Notes: generated by a model not told the origin, from the sequence alone. 64,000 bases of DNA from Anopheles merus (GCF_017562075.2 NC_054085.1:18268722-18332721); one strand, 5' to 3'; counted from the stretch's first letter, positions 1-15,064 are shown. Numbers and translations: made by a program.

Positions 1-3000
1 GTAAAGTTTGAGCACTGCAACCCAGCGGAAAGCTGCATTCGAACATATTCCTCACACCACGTGGTCTGCTGGTTAGGGCAATAAAATAAACTCCTCCCAA
101 CCTATTCCCGCTGCTCTCTTCCAATACCATCGGTGCGATGGACACAGGGGCACAGGAGCACAGGCAAACTTTAATCATTGTGCAATTATGCAATTGTTTC
201 TACATTCGACTCTGCCGGCCCGGTGCAGCTGCTCCGCATACGGTTTACCCCGTTTGCCAAAACCGATTGGGGCTGCAAAAATTATCATAGCATTACTTTT
301 TGACCACGGGCATAAATCATTGGCCATGGTCCTGCTCGGGGTAAAGTAGGGGATAAAACGGCATATAATGCGGCACCGAGAAAACCGAGAGAAAGTTTGA
401 TCCTTTTTCCGGCACCCAGGACTTGGTCGACTTGATACGGATTGGCTTTCCGCATACCCGATAACCGAAGCTAATTCAGTTCAGGGACCCGTTCGGTGCT
501 GTGGAAGCCTGACCGGAAACTCATTCATTTCATCCCAAGCAAAGCCCGACCCGACCCCGAGGCAGCGTCCTGCACGACGATCGATTTTTGCACCTTTTAG
601 CCAGTTGCCAGTCGGTCGCTTTAGATCGAATTTGAAGCAGGCAAGCGAACCCCTCGTTCATTCCATCCACGGCCCAGTAGAACAATAGTTCCACCGGGGC
701 TGGGAATAGAAACCGGGAGCAGCTCGTTTCCGTTTCCGGGCGCTGAAATTAATCAATTGAAAATCCTATTTTAAAACTTTCCCAATCCCCCGATTCAAAT
801 GAGATCGATTTGTTTGGTTTCGATTTCGTGCCCGGCCCGTCGCCGTCGTCGTTAATGGTGTGTCTCATTGCGCCCTGGGGGTTCGTTTTCTTTTGGGAAA
901 TTGTGTGTTTGTGTGTGTGGGTGATGAGGGACCCGAGTTCCGGATCCGGTCTCAGTTTCTCACCCCAATCGAATGGAAGCAATTTATATGGGCTAATTTA
1001 TTATAGCGAGATAATTTTATTGGATTGCCGCATCACAAGCCCGCCGTGGAGGTGGGAGGCGTCTCGTTCTCTGAGCTGAGTGAATGAGTGAACGACGAGG
1101 TGCACACTCTAACAACAGGTGCTGGAGTGGAACGATTTGTTCGCACTGCTTACGGTGGTAATGTGCTTTCCTTACGGCAAACGAAACAACCTGCAGGAGT
1201 CGGAAGCTAATGCTCGGATGGAGCCGAGCACTGGAGGAGAATCGAATGCATCGTTTGGAGCTGTTGGGCAACGCAAACGTTGGGACTGGTCGGTGTCGGT
1301 TGACTCTTGGAGCGACTTATGCGACAAAGTGCAACGAACGAAGGCCAGGTCGGAAGCTCAAAGAGCCAAGCCTGTTAATTAAAATCTACAATCTTAACGC
1401 GCCGCTTGTACGTAATTGAAGGTGTGATTAATGGGGCTCCGTGTAGTTGGGCGTTTTGGTCGTAATGAATCTGGGCTGGAGCGATCCTTTTGATGCGGCT
1501 GGACAATGGTTTCTTTTGCTCGGCCGAATGCTAGAACGACAGAAGAGCTTGGGGTTTTGAACCAATCAAGGTGGAATTGTTTGAATGGTGAATTGTTTGC
1601 CAACTTGGATAGAAGTCGGCAGCTGGAGTTGACTCTATCTCAAAGAGTTTAGATTAAATCCTGTTCTGTCTCCGATCTGAAGAATACTTAGGATGATGAG
1701 TTTCGAGCTCAAAGGAGAGCATTTTTGTTGAAAATAGACAACATAAATCTTTCATAAAAATGGCATCCTAAGTCTCTTTATCAAAAGAACTACTAGTTAG
1801 AGAACCGTCATTAAAAAAACCTCAACCAATGGTGCCGTAAAATAAGAGCATATTTCATTTTTTATTTTGATTAAGAATATCTTAAGTCACTCCACCGGGC
1901 AAATGGCACGGTACGAGGCTTAACCCACTACCAGAATTCACGTGACTGAACACAAACACATATAACTCATACGGCTGCTGCTCACGCACACTATTCTTGC
2001 ATGATTTACTGATCCAATTTAAACCCAATTAGTTTCCCGCCAAACATGGCACAGGGTGGATCCTCAGAAATAGCGTTGACACCCGCAACACGCACCAGAT
2101 CGGGTGACGTAAATTATTTTTGGACAGGCCGCATCGGTACTGCTTCGCCTACTTCGTTTACAGAGAGAGAGAGAGAGAGAGAGAGCTACTAAAAAAACGG
2201 CTCATCAGTTTGTTCGATTAACGGTGCGGAGCCTGACAAGGAACAACTATCATTCCCCGACAATATCGGTTCGTGTTCGGTAACAGTAGGCGATGCTGCA
2301 ACGAGCAGTTACGGTCGAACGCCAACATGAGCTGGCCGGTATCATCGATCATAAAATTGTGCACAGAAAGGAATGACAAAAAAGTGGGAAAAATAATGGG
2401 GAGCAAAATATAGAATGAAAAACCTCGCGGCGAGGAACAACTAACTTACAACGTGCTCGCAGTGTGTAAGGTGAACCTCCGGGCATCATCAATAGTACCC
2501 GCGTCACAATAAGTTTGTTGCGGCCGCAACGATGAGGCTCGTAAAAAACCAGACAGCTTAGAAGACCGCATACGCATGCTGCAACAGTGAACAAGCAGCC
2601 GTAACAACAGCAGCAGCAGCACCGCTACATCAAACGCGGCGACAGTGAGTCTTTAACGGCCGAAACCGAAGTGCGTCAACATCATGCCGATGTCGGGAGA
2701 ATAGGACTTCATTAATATTTTAACTTGTGCCGCGCGTAAACATAAACGACTTCATTAAAAATAGATGATTGACAATTATTGTGCAGTCATTCCTGTGCGG
2801 GGCAGTCTTCCGTGGTCTGGGGTTTTGTTGCGGCATTTTGGCGTTGCCTCCGAACGGGATGTCCACTCAGAAGACACGTGTGTTAGAATGGTGTTTGTTA
2901 GGGCTGCTGTGTGGAAGTGCAGGGAAAAAAGGAGAGATGTGTGATGTTACTTTTCTAAGCGAACCTTGAACCTTCTGTAGCTTGTTCTCTGTGGAAGCAT

Positions 3001-3515
3001 CTTATTTGTAGTCTTGTTTTTTAGATAGATTTGTAGTTTGAATTGAATTTTAATTGCATGACATTTTCTGTCAACCTAACAAGCCGCGCATAAAGAACAA
3101 CTGCGTTAACCGCAAGACAAGCAAACATAAAATAATCAAGACTTACGCCCTCCAATAAGCACAAAATTACAGGGCTTCGCCTGCGTTCTCAATAAATAAC
3201 GCACACGATGCGCGCATGATTAATCGCTGCGACAACATCGTTTCCCCAACCTCCGACTCCCGACTTCGTGGCCAACGTTCTAAAAGTTAGGTTATTAAAT
3301 TTAGACAAAATAAGAAGCAACGAAACCAATTATGGTGCCGCACTTCACGCCAAAGAAGGATGTGCTGCGCCACCCGCGTGGTGGCATGCGGCACTCGGTT
3401 GCGTAGGCGGACTCGCGCAAATTGTCGCAACATTTGCTTTGCCGGCCGTGATCGCGTATGAATGATTCAATTACGCACCATAAATTAATCACGCCCGATC
3501 ACGCCTCCCGTGTGG

Positions 3516-3563
<48 letters not shown>

Positions 3564-6319
3564 TGCGTTTTGCCCTTTCTTTCTTGAAGACGGCGGCAAC
3601 TACACGTACGCAACTGCACTGGTTGATGCGTGCGGGTTTAAAATGTTAATAACTTTATTCCACCAATCGGGTGGGACGACGAAACCGAACCTTGTAGCCT
3701 TGTGTTTTACAGAGAAAAGGCTCGGCCAACGCGATCGGTTTCCGATCATGTGCCCGTGCAAATGGAAAGCCACGGCCCTGGTATGGGAAATAATTTAATA
3801 AACACAATTAAATTAATCGAACAGCCGAACGAGCTGGGTATAAATCTTGTCCGTTGCGAAACATGCGGCCAAATACAAACTGCCGCCCGATTGCAGCAGC
3901 CGCCTCGATCTCGATCATCAATCTTCTCGGCAGGTACAACCGGGGAGAAAGACATGGATGCTGTTTTTTTCGGGCTACAGTGGCATTAGGTGGAGCGTTC
4001 TGGAGTTACCCTGGCAACGGGCATGGAAGGCGCTGCAATATGTTGGACGATTTGGACGCTACAAAATGAGAACATGAGCGGCCGCGTTTTGTGAAAAGGG
4101 AGTAAAAGGTACATTGTTTTTTATTGCGATGCGTAGGACGAGAGAAAGAGATGATTTGTCGATGAGCGTTTGTGGTGGAGGCTTTGCACAGACCTTGATG
4201 TTTGCTTTTTTAAAGGGAGAATGTTATTACCTTTGAATCAAAAATGACGAAAAGAACAAGCTTCATTTGTTTGGTTGGTGGAAAAGGAATTGGAATGTAA
4301 TACAAATTAGCGAAGCAATTTCGATTTGATGAAAGCATAAATAATAATAAAAATTGTGCAGCAATGCAATGTCGTTATCATAATAATAAAAATAAATTTC
4401 ATACTTTATGAGATTGCTTGTATTTTCGTTCAATATTGTTGCCTCAAGATATCAACAGTTTTTTTGTTAATTTCATAAAATAAATTCCATTTTTACCCGT
4501 TTCTCAAACCCGAACAACGACTTAACGTCTTCATGCCAAAAAAAGCAACCCATTCCCACCGTCAATGTGCTGTGATTTCATTTTATTTTGTCACATTTTG
4601 ATTGTCTCCCCAATCGTGTGTCCCTTCTTCGCCGCTTTTTCCCGGCGCTTGTTTGCTGGCTACTGATGAAGTCATACGCAGACCCACACGAAAAGCGCAG
4701 CGCAGCCTGTCCTGTGGGAAAGGAGCCCGGTGCGGCGAGAAATCTTTCCATTCGATTCTACGAAACCATCCATCTTCCTTGCTCGTGTGACGCTGGACCG
4801 GCGGTGACCATCGTAGGAGGAGGAGATCGTTCCAACGGGGAGGACTTCTTCATCCGAAGTCGATTGAGATATGGTGATGGGGTGTCGTTCATCATTCCAG
4901 GTTCCACATTTTTTGTTTTTGGAGGGAAAGAGTTGATTGTGGCGATTGCTAGCAGTGGGGTTTGAAGAGTAAGTGAGCAAAGTGTGGGTTTTTGGTTTGA
5001 TGTTTTTGGTACAAAATTTAACGCTTTAAAGAGTTTTGGGGAGAAATGAATTCGATTGGATAAAGCTTTCATACAATTGCATTCTTATTGCACGAAAAAA
5101 AAACCTTGCAATACGTACATACGTGGTCCGGCATTGTAAACCACAATCATAACGATGCGCCCGGGCAAGATTTAGGTTGTGCCAAACCACTCCAATACGC
5201 CTCCGGCCACGAATTTACATACATTCTCAACGCAGTGCTTTCACGGTGATATCGTACTACTTTGCTTTACTTTTCCACCGCATTGCAAGCGAACGGACTG
5301 CCACAGAAATCCTTCCCTCTGGCCAGTGCAGTGAACAAGAATCTCTTAAACTTACAAATAAACCTCCGTTTTTGCGGAATGGCTGTATGGTGCACGGTAC
5401 AAAACGGCACCGTACCGTTCTGCTCGGTAGCTCACATACGACTTCTTTATGGTGGCACGTGATCGAGAACCGGCTGCACTGCGCTGCCTGCAACTGAACC
5501 GCTTTTATCGTAATGCAAACGTGTTTGCCTCCAGAAGTCCGAGACTTGCCAGTGCGCCCATGTAGCAAAGGATATTGAGCGTCTTTCCGCTGAAGCTACC
5601 TGGGAGCACAGTTGGGTGCGTTTTGCAGCGCATAAATCAACCCACTTGGACTGGGATCGGGGAGGGCTAGCAAAGTGGTCACATTCATCAAATGTCTTGG
5701 ATAGCGTATTGGGTCTCGGGGCTTTTGCGAAATGGGTTCGCGTGCATGAATTAGTTATGGGTGTTATGGGCAAATCCAGCTCCGTATGGTGCTCTGGTAA
5801 ATAGTACAGTTAACGAGCTTTATTTTGATGGTCATTACCGTGCCGCGCTGGATGGCGGTGTTTCGTTGTTAATCGGTTACGGGTAGGGTATCGGTTAGCA
5901 TGTAAAAGGTGAAATCGTTTTACGTTAATAGGTGGCAGTCGAACAAGATGTCTGTATAGTTACATTTTCAAAAAAGCATTATTTGGTTTTTATATCTATA
6001 ATATGTAAAGTAAACAATTTCTTCAAGGAAGCATGCTGTTTTTTTTTAAATTAAACTACACTCAGCATCAAGTCTTTAGTTGCATTGTATGTAACATAAA
6101 AATATTTAATTTCGAGCACAGAGGCAAAACTTCGCTTTTTTCTCGTTGCAAAGTAATTAGAATTTGAGGAAAAATTGGCCAGGCCCTTTTTTTCATTCAA
6201 ACATTCCATCTTTCTCATGCCATGTATTATTAGACGGTTATACAGGGTTTTATTGTTATTTTAGTTGGCATTTTGCTCACCATTTCTTAATGAGTATATA
6301 ATGTAAACTTAGAATAATA
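1..6319. other. Non-coding stretch, no gene recognised
   Basis: Open frames are at most about 125 codons, overlap on both strands and show no domain or signal sequence. A (GA)n run lies at 2161-2185 and AT-rich sequence at 5.9-6.3 kb. It may be intergenic or part of a large intron. Confidence 0.6.
3517..3558. repeat. (TG)n microsatellite
   Basis: About 21 uninterrupted TG units. Open frames of Cys/Val here come only from the repeat. Confidence 0.95.
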
Positions 6320-6500
6320 CGATACTTATAGCTACAACAATATAACATGCCCGTTATGGGTTCAAGCCTAAAATGAACCGTCCCTCCCGTAGCAAGGATT
6401 GATTATTTGGCTGCGTAGTAATGTATAAAGTCTCGAAAGCCTGTATAGGCCGGCATGTCCGCGTAGGACGTTACGCCAAATAGAAGAAGAAGAAGAAAAA
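6320..6500 (+). mobile_element. 5'-truncated SINE related to the copy at 17.3 kb
   Basis: It contains a B box TGGGTTCAAGCC at about 6357-6368. The sequence before the B box resembles the 17.3-kb SINE, and it has the same kind of (GAA)n tail (6482-6500). The body after the B box differs, so it is a divergent subfamily or a composite. No clear A box or target-site duplication is visible. Confidence 0.55.
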
Positions 6501-9500
6501 AACAGCTACAACAAAGCTTATGAATTTCCATAGAATAAAATTAACAACTTTTAAGTATTTGTTGGATTTTGGGTTTATGCAGTTAATATTTCATCCAAAT
6601 AAGAAAATACATATGAATTAAAAGGAACTAATTTAAACCATAGGATATAGATAAAACTACTTGACTAATTTGCACTGCATGAAATGAACTGCTCGAACTA
6701 CACGAATGAACTTTGGCATGAATTTTGTAATGAACTATGGCACAAACGAATACACAGTTGCAAACAGACCGGCGATTTATACTAAGTAATATCATAATAT
6801 CCAATACTTTAGTGAATATATTTCACAGTATTAAAAACCAATTTAGAATAGAAATATAAAACATACCCGAACTTAAACAATTGATGACATAAAAAGAATT
6901 ATTTAAAACCATCAAACTGAAAGGTTAACATCGTATTTCAAGGTTCTTTGTATTGTTATTCACAATCATTAATAATATTTCTCTTACATTATTATCTCTT
7001 CATCTTAATTAATACATCCCCACTAACACCGTACCGAATCCCCCTTAAACCCTCCATTGCAGCGTGAAATGCATGCGCTGGAAGTAAATATCCTTTCGCA
7101 GCTAGCATCACTGTAGCAAGTATTGCATTATTATGCATACAATGGCGTGCCACATTATGCAAAATGCAAAAAATAGGGAAACTAAACTGCAAACTGCCAC
7201 CCATAAGCCGGCCCCAGCGGATTTGCCACTCGCTTAGAGCTGTTGATGTTGATTATTTTCGGCACTTTCGGCGCTGGTATGGCTTCGGAAAACACACGAT
7301 AAATTACACCATTATCCCGTCGGGCCATGCGTGGCAACGCGCGCGCTCCCGGGGACAACGACAACAAACACGCTAATCCTGGAATGGTTTCCGAAAATCA
7401 TACACACACCCGGGAAACTAGTCAGCAATCACTGGCGTTTGACTGGGTTTATCGCTTTATCAAGCCGTTCGTTCACTCTGGCTCTCTCTCTATCTCTCGC
7501 TTTTGTGATTCTTCTTAATTGAGCCGTTTTGGGGAGGGGAGCTGGTGCACATACGTCACGCGCGATACAGATTTGTGTCGGTTTATGATTATTTTATGCA
7601 TCTTCAAAAGCGCACGCAAAACCCCCTATTCCATTCGCTTGGGCCTTGGCGGCGAATGTTTGACTTCAGTCCGGTTCCCGTGGCCATGGCCACTCGCAGG
7701 GAAGCGAGAAACGACACACGCATTGTGGTGTTGGGGGGAAGTTGTGCAGTAAATAATGATTATTTATTTTCGCCAGTGCTAGAAATTGATCCACAAAGCC
7801 CGATCTAATGCATTTATGCAGAATTTATGGAACTAAATGGTTTCCGCAAAAGTGTCGGTAATGGTCGGCCCTCGCCCTCGCCAGAAAAAGGGGTGGAACC
7901 GGTGGGGTAAATCGTTTTTCCACCCTTCCTTCCCTCCCCGTCTAAACGCCTGTTGGTTTGTGAATTAGCATCGCGGCGGTGTGTTTTGTCGAATTCGTTC
8001 GTGTCCCCTTTACCTTACCGCCGTGGTCGTGTCGTCGTGTGGCGTTGTTAAGTTGTTAAGCGCCAGCCTTTTCCGGGACGAAGACGAAGGGTTCTGGGTT
8101 GATTCGGTCGGATCATGGCTCAGCGCCCCGTTCCAGGACGTTGTACGGCCACGTCACAGGCAACAATAAATATGCAAATCTCGGCCCCAACCCCTTCCCA
8201 ACGCAAGTGTGAAAAAGTGTGGCATACGTTCGCGGATGTGGATCTCCGTAGCGTGCAATGCAATTTGCATGCGAGCGCATTGTGCAGTAAAAATGTCGAA
8301 CAACAAGCGCACACGCGCACACAAGCGCACAAGCGCGTGGAAGGGAGGAATGTGCAGTGCTGCAGCGCCAGAGAATCGACGCAAACCGATCGATCGAACC
8401 CGAACCTGGGGGATGCATTCTTTACGCGACCGTGGCGAGTGATTCACGCGCCGTTGCTTCGGTCGAGAACAGAGCACGACGGTACGGTTTCGTTTATTAA
8501 TATTTATGATACATGCGCTCACGGAACATCCCACACGAAACCGAGAGGAAGACATCACAAGATGCTTCCCCCACCCTTCGTACGTATGGCATGGACCCGA
8601 ATCGGGGTTTTCTGGCGTTCTGGCGTTGCTGTGAAGCGTGAGACCGAAGCGTTGGTGTGTCGTGGCGCATGCTGCATCTACACGTGTCATATCAATATCA
8701 AAAGGTGTCGCGGGAACCATCGATCTTGTGACGCCGAAGGCGTGCAAATCGATTGGAATTGGAATGAACACGGTGCAAGCAACAGATTAGCGCGTCAAAA
8801 TGTCAGAACAGTTACAGCGCAACGGGAAGTAGATGTGAGAGTGTGCAGCATTCACGGGCACTTTAGCGTGCACAATTTGGATGGAAACAGTTTGAATCAG
8901 TTGGAGTCTGAGAATCTAAAGCAATTTTGTTAAATTAAAGTATTGTTTGGATTTGTTCAGTTCCTTTCTGGAGATTAAAAAGCTTTACATTTGTTGGTGC
9001 CGTGACCAGGATAAACATAATAACGTTATGATTTTGGATGGAAAAAGCCTCAAAATTTTCATAAACCATCGATAAAGGAGTTATTTTGTACTCTACATGG
9101 TAATCCTCATCCACCAAAAGGCTTTTCCTGACAAAGCTTAATTCAATTATTGTTCACCTGCAATTGATATTTTATTGCCGCTTAAGCCATGAAGCAGACC
9201 AATTACATCACTATCACTAATAAGTGCTTAATAAACAAATGAACAAATAAAAAAAAGTAAATAATACCATACCAAAAACACACTGGAGTTAATATTCTAA
9301 CCAAAATTCAAATTTTACGTATGATATTTTATATGAAATGTGTTGAGTGTAACCAATTTCCAGCTACATTTTGACATTGACATTACATACTTCAGGAATA
9401 GAGTAACTGTATCTGTTAAATTTCACATAATCTCCTTACATATTTTCCAAAATACCAAACAAAATGTGCAAAGTTAACAATTTTTCGGCTGATTTACTGT

Positions 9501-9645
9501 CAATCAATAGTTCGGCAAGTTTCACTATTAAAAGATCCAGAGCACTGACACATTGAAAGAGTGGTTTTTATGAAAGATTCTATGGTTGTAGAATTTATTC
9601 AAGTACGTATAGTCAAAACACCAAAAACTTATCCACTTTAAATAC

Positions 9646-10165
9646 TGCCGAAAATAGGTACACGTTAAATTTTTACAGACCAATGTTGTGGGCTACTGCC
9701 GAAACTTGAAACAAAAACACACTTTGGATTTTGCTGAATAATCATTCAAATCATGACCAGAACACTACAATGCGTATGTCGACACATAAAACCACATTTC
9801 TTGTATCAAATATCACCAATTTCACTATAAATAATCCAATAACTTGAGAGAAAAACAATAATTTGTGAGCCAGTACTCTATAGCCGTTAGGCTGTCGCTT
9901 TTCTTCAATGCCTACTTTGTTTGTAATTCTCATCAAAGTGACTGTAAAAATTGCCAGCAAAATGCCCAAAATGAGCAACATAAAATTAATAATTTAAGTG
10001 CTTTTCCACACCAAACTTAGGAAAATGAGGATGTTAAACTGTTTTAAACATTTTTGTTTGCCTATTTGCATTGATTAAAACATTTTCCGACCTGCATACG
10101 CGTTGCCGAAAATAGGAGCACAGCCTGCCGAAAATAGCATCAAACTGCCGAAAACGGGAGCAAAA
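9646..10165 (+). repeat. Iterated CTGCCGAAAATAGG motif
   Basis: Near-copies of CTGCCGAAAATAGG occur at about 9646, 9694 (CTGCCGAAACTTG), 10103, 10126 and 10146 (CTGCCGAAAACGGGAGC). The last three are about 20 bp apart. They occupy a 500-bp AT-rich block without exons. Confidence 0.55.
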
Positions 10166-12352
10166 ACAATGTTTGCATTTTCACGAATATCTTTAAAAAA
10201 TACATTTCAATCGGCAAATAAAAAATAGCACAACATAATACGATAGTTTATCGTTCACAATAATGTCACTTTCATGAAAAATAATAAAAATTGAAAGTGT
10301 ACCAGCAGTTTTAGTGGAACTGCTGCACTAACCTGCCCAATACTGGTACATTTACCCTAGATAGCCCCTTTCTTCTTCGTAACATGTAAAACAGGTATGG
10401 TGTATAGAAATAAACGATTTAACACACGCCTCAATCACCCAGAAAAGACATTCCCCTTCAACAAATGCACGGTGTAACACACACACATACCCCCTCCCCC
10501 CTCTACAAGTCAGTCAAATTGATGAGGAAAGAAACCTGGCCAACCTAATTCAATTACCATGATTTGTTGGCATTCGATTCTACCCTGCCGGAGGCTACAA
10601 TATACCATTCCTTCTCCACCGTTTCAACCTCCAGCCATCAACCTCCATCTCCCCCATCGCGTTGGGAGCGTTCCTTGTCGGTACGTTGGTTGTATGGCGA
10701 TGACTTTGCACTAAACCCCGTACTGCGCGTCCAGTCCACGCTCACAGCAGGTCACAGAAGTATGCGGTCGGTTTTAATTTAGCGTACGAGTTAAGCCTTC
10801 CGCAGCAGCAGCAGCAGCAGCAGCGATGTGAGTAGTAAACTTCGACCAGACATCATTAGGCTCAAAAGCTGGATGACCTGATTGTGGTTTTGCGGACCTA
10901 ACGGACGTTGCGCATGGTACGCAGATTCTGCTCGTTACACTCGGTTAACCAGCTGGCAGTCAATCATCAGTACGGATCAAAGCAGGCAATTAACGGGGTG
11001 ACACAGCCCTGATTGACTACATCGGGCGCGCACGGTACGCACTCAAGCTGTCAAGCTGTGACGTTTGCGCGGTTAGTTGCGCGGGACTTGCGAAATTGTG
11101 GCTACAGCTTGTGGCTGATGGTGAAGAAAGGACATTAAATACAAAATGCCGTCTTCTCAATTATATCTTTCACCTGAAGGAAATTTCAGGGAAGATGTCA
11201 TATGATCCATCTTTTCGCCTTCCATGCTGCGATGCGATGAGCTATAATTTGTAAGCGCCATTCAACCGGTGCGCCATCAATTCGGTTGCTGGGTTCCGGT
11301 TTCTTCCGAATTGCCCACCGGGGATCGTTTCTAACAAAAGCTATAGGTCATGTGTCTCTTTTGATATGTGTTTTTTTTTCCCTGCCACTGCAAATCCCAC
11401 TCAATGTACGGGCTTTTACGGCTCCCCGGGAAAGATAAAGCCGACGTCCGGAGCCGTCCGTCCGGCCGCTTTTGGGAAGATTGGAGGAAAATTAATCCGA
11501 AACCTTTGTGCGCTGACCGATGATGGTGGCGACAACAACCAGTGGTTCAAGGTTGACGCGCCTGCCATCACACACAAAAAGGTGACAGGTTGCAGATAAT
11601 GGTACGGACTAAGAAACGCATGAAACGCTTTGCTCGTTGCGTGTGGCGTCAATGTGACCTCCGTTTGCTTTGGATTGGATGCCTTAATTCATCCGATTTT
11701 TGTTTGTCATTTTTCTACCGTTACATCCTGCGAACGCTACATAGGTACCATACCTACCGGAGGAAGAGATCACACGAAGGATGCTGACGGCATGACCGAT
11801 TGGAATGGGCGCTTTTGGTGGCACCGGTCCGATAGCAACGCATTCATCCCGAACCGAGGGCTCAAAAGACTACTTTTCTTGATTGCAACTGGTCAGCCAG
11901 CTAATGGATTTCCATTGAAGCAAGGTCCCGGGTAGGTTCCGGACGGAGGAGTGTTGGATGCGTGACATCTGGGCCACTGTTCCCAGCTCATTCAGTTTTA
12001 ATAAGATTTTCGTCCGGAAGTGTGGACTTGGTGATGCTATTACTACATCAGGTAAGCTTTCGCGTTGGTACCGTTGGTGGCCAACCTTTTTGAAAAGCGA
12101 ATCAAAGTTTCATGCTCTTATCAAAACTTCATTACCAAGACAAACCAATACGTGTACGGCGCCGGTTAATATCTGCACACCATGAATATCTAATTTAACT
12201 ATCTCTCGCTCGCATCTCTCTCGACACATGCAAAAACGGGAACTCGGGTGAAATTAGGCCTAGACTTACACGACGACGACGAAATACTTGGGCAAACTTT
12301 CACCCCAAACATTCATCAAACTTTGTGTGGACAAAAAAGGGGTTTTGAAGAT

Positions 12353-12355
<3 letters not shown>

Positions 12356-12419
<64 letters not shown>
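12356..12419. repeat. (AC)n microsatellite
   Basis: About 32 uninterrupted AC units. Confidence 0.95.
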
Positions 12420-12421
<2 letters not shown>

Positions 12422-15038
12422 GCGCATATATCCCTTGAACCGTTCGGGACAATCACGTATCATTACAGCTGCCGGTTCGTTATCTTTTCTCGGACAGGTG
12501 CGCGAAGAGCCTGAGCAAAACTGAGGGGCTTAAACTAATATGGAAGAAAGTTACAAATTTAATGGCGATTAAAATTTCTTCGCTTACACGTGGTATTACA
12601 CTGTTGCTTCCGCTTCGTCGCTTTAAGAATCTTTGTTGGTGCGCCTGCCTCCGCACCTCCAGAACTATCACCCCAAAACGTGCCACTATAGTGAGCGCGG
12701 GGGAAGTTTACCATCCCTTTCTTCGCCACGACAAATGATGATGCTGATGGGTAATGGGCTACGGGGACATCATACGAGAAAGCTGTGCCACTGGGACGGG
12801 AGCAGTAGCTGGTTGATTAAAATCTAAATAATTTAAAATCAGCCTCCCGGGAGTGGCGCATGTCTTGGCGCAAAGTTTCGCAAACAACCCAGGATGAGCC
12901 GGGAACGTGCCGCTGGTAGGAAAAAGTTTTCTAATATGTGTAACATTGATGAAGAGGGGACACATTTGGGGGTGGGAGGGATGAGAAGTTTTTTGTTCGG
13001 TTCGGTCCTAGTGATGAACCTGGAAGGAACTATGAACATTGCTCAAGAAAGTGTTGAACATGCCGCTAAGGAGAGTTGCAGCCTCACCAAAGAGGTGTGC
13101 ATGGTTGGCAAAGTTTGATGCACTTACCTGGCCAGGAGGCTTCTTTATTGTTCTTCGGAAATTAGGTTTCCATTTTCATTAGGTCTTTCCTTTCATTTAC
13201 TTTGGCGATTTGATAAAATGACAGTTTTGAGCCGTCCCGGAGAAGCATAATCCAAGGAGGCGCAGAAACTCTCGTTTTAAATTGTACGTTAAATTCTTAA
13301 ATTCTGATGTATTCTTTTGTAACATACTAATACTTCGTTGGTTCTTCACCAATTTCCCAAATATGTTCGTACTTTTAAGGTGAAATGTCGTCGAAATATC
13401 GCACATCAAACTAAACTGTGCGTAACTAGTAACTGTACACAGTTGTATAGCTTATTTGATCTCCAGTATTTCCCTTTATTTGCTTCATTTTGACTTTTTA
13501 CACAATCCACAAGGTATCAACCGTCAAAGCGAACCCTTAATCTTCGTCACTATCATAATCGAAAACGCTGCCTCTTCACGTCGCACACTGCACACCACAC
13601 ACGCACCAGCATCGATCGGTTGAGACAGCTGCGGTTGAATCGAATGGTTGAAGCCATTGGGGAGCCATCCTTTGGGGAGTAGCTATCAGTCTTGTTGGCC
13701 CGAAAGTTCGAGGCCTACCGACCAAAAAAATAAAAAAATAAAAAAATAAAACCATACTGACGCCGGGTTTGCCAAACATCCCACGGGAAAAATGGTGCGG
13801 CCACCAGCGTGCGTTCTGTGGCTGTGGACGCGAACGAACCGTTTCGAGCCCCCTTGTCGCCATGGGAGCGTAATTCATCGGCTTCCGGTTTTGCCAGCGG
13901 AAGCACGTGCTTCGAAAACAGCCGAGCAACCTTCTTTTTTGCAGACAGGGGTAGTATATTCGATCTCTAAAATACAGACATACACACACACACACGTCCA
14001 CTGGTTGTCTTCGCATTGGATCTTCTCCTGTGTGGCTTTGAGAGGTGGAAAAAAGTTGTGAAGAAAAGTTTGCAAAGTAGCGATGGGTTTGCCTTCATCT
14101 GAACGATTTTTCACCGGTCGCTCCTCCCGCACCGGGAGAAAAGGGGCGCAAAAAGGTGAGCAGAAGCAAAAAGCGGAAATAGATCTTGTTCATCGGTGTA
14201 ATTTATGTATAAAGTTAAGCAGGTTCGTTTCGCCGGCGGTTTGTTAAAGAAACGCGAATGGCCGGGGCTGTGGTATGCAGAATTAGAGTTCCGATTTGAA
14301 AAGTTCAAGAGCTTTATAGATTGGCTGGTTCTTCTCCTTTCTTCATGGCTATCGTTTCAGCTTCGTCGTTCGGTTATGGAAATCGGGCCAAATGGAATGC
14401 AGATGGTTTGTAGCGCGTTAAAGATGAAGAGAGTTGGCTCTTTCGCTGCTCTGCGCCGTTCAGAATCTTATGCAAATCTTCGATTATACAGATAGGAAGA
14501 CACAGACCGATAGGAGGGAAGGGACACCGCACCGCAGCAAACAAGCAACATCCGATGCATCGTTTATGTTTTGCTTTAAGCACGCTCCCCCGGACCTGGA
14601 GCCGGGCCTGGAGGGTAATAACTCATGTTCGAATCTGCGATGTTTGAAAAGTATGGATTTAGTGTTTTTTAAGGAAGTTGTTTTGCATACACTTATCTTG
14701 GCTGCTTTCACCCATCTCCCACAGCTGGCCCAAGCTGTGGGGGAAAAGGTGTGGGAAGGTTTGGCTCGTTGTTTTGATCTACAGTCCCACGAATTCGGTC
14801 GATATCTTCCATCTTAAGACTTCAGAGAGAGAGCGAGAGCGAGAGTGAGAGTGAGGGCGGGTTTTGTGATTCAGTTCAGTCATACAGAGTTTGGTTTGGT
14901 TCGTTTGAAGAGGTACATACCAGCCAGCTTGTTATAACGGGATGAGAGCATTAGCCTCTGAAAAACCTCTCATCAATTTAAATCCATCAAATTGCCATTT
15001 TTCTGCAAAGAAGCAGATGGGATATTCGGTTTAGCTCA

Positions 15039-15064
15039 GTGTGTGTGTGTGTGTGTGTGTGTGT
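15039..15064. repeat. (GT)13 microsatellite
   Basis: Thirteen uninterrupted GT units. Confidence 0.95.

Noticed and set aside
8115..8933. 272-codon frame as a gene
   Set aside because: No signal peptide, domain or splice context, and an almost equally long frame lies on the opposite strand.
12248..12524. Thr/His-repeat and Cys/Val-repeat frames
   Set aside because: They are translations of the (AC)n microsatellite; the same applies at 3520, 18973, 19094, 25789, 47153 and 47160.
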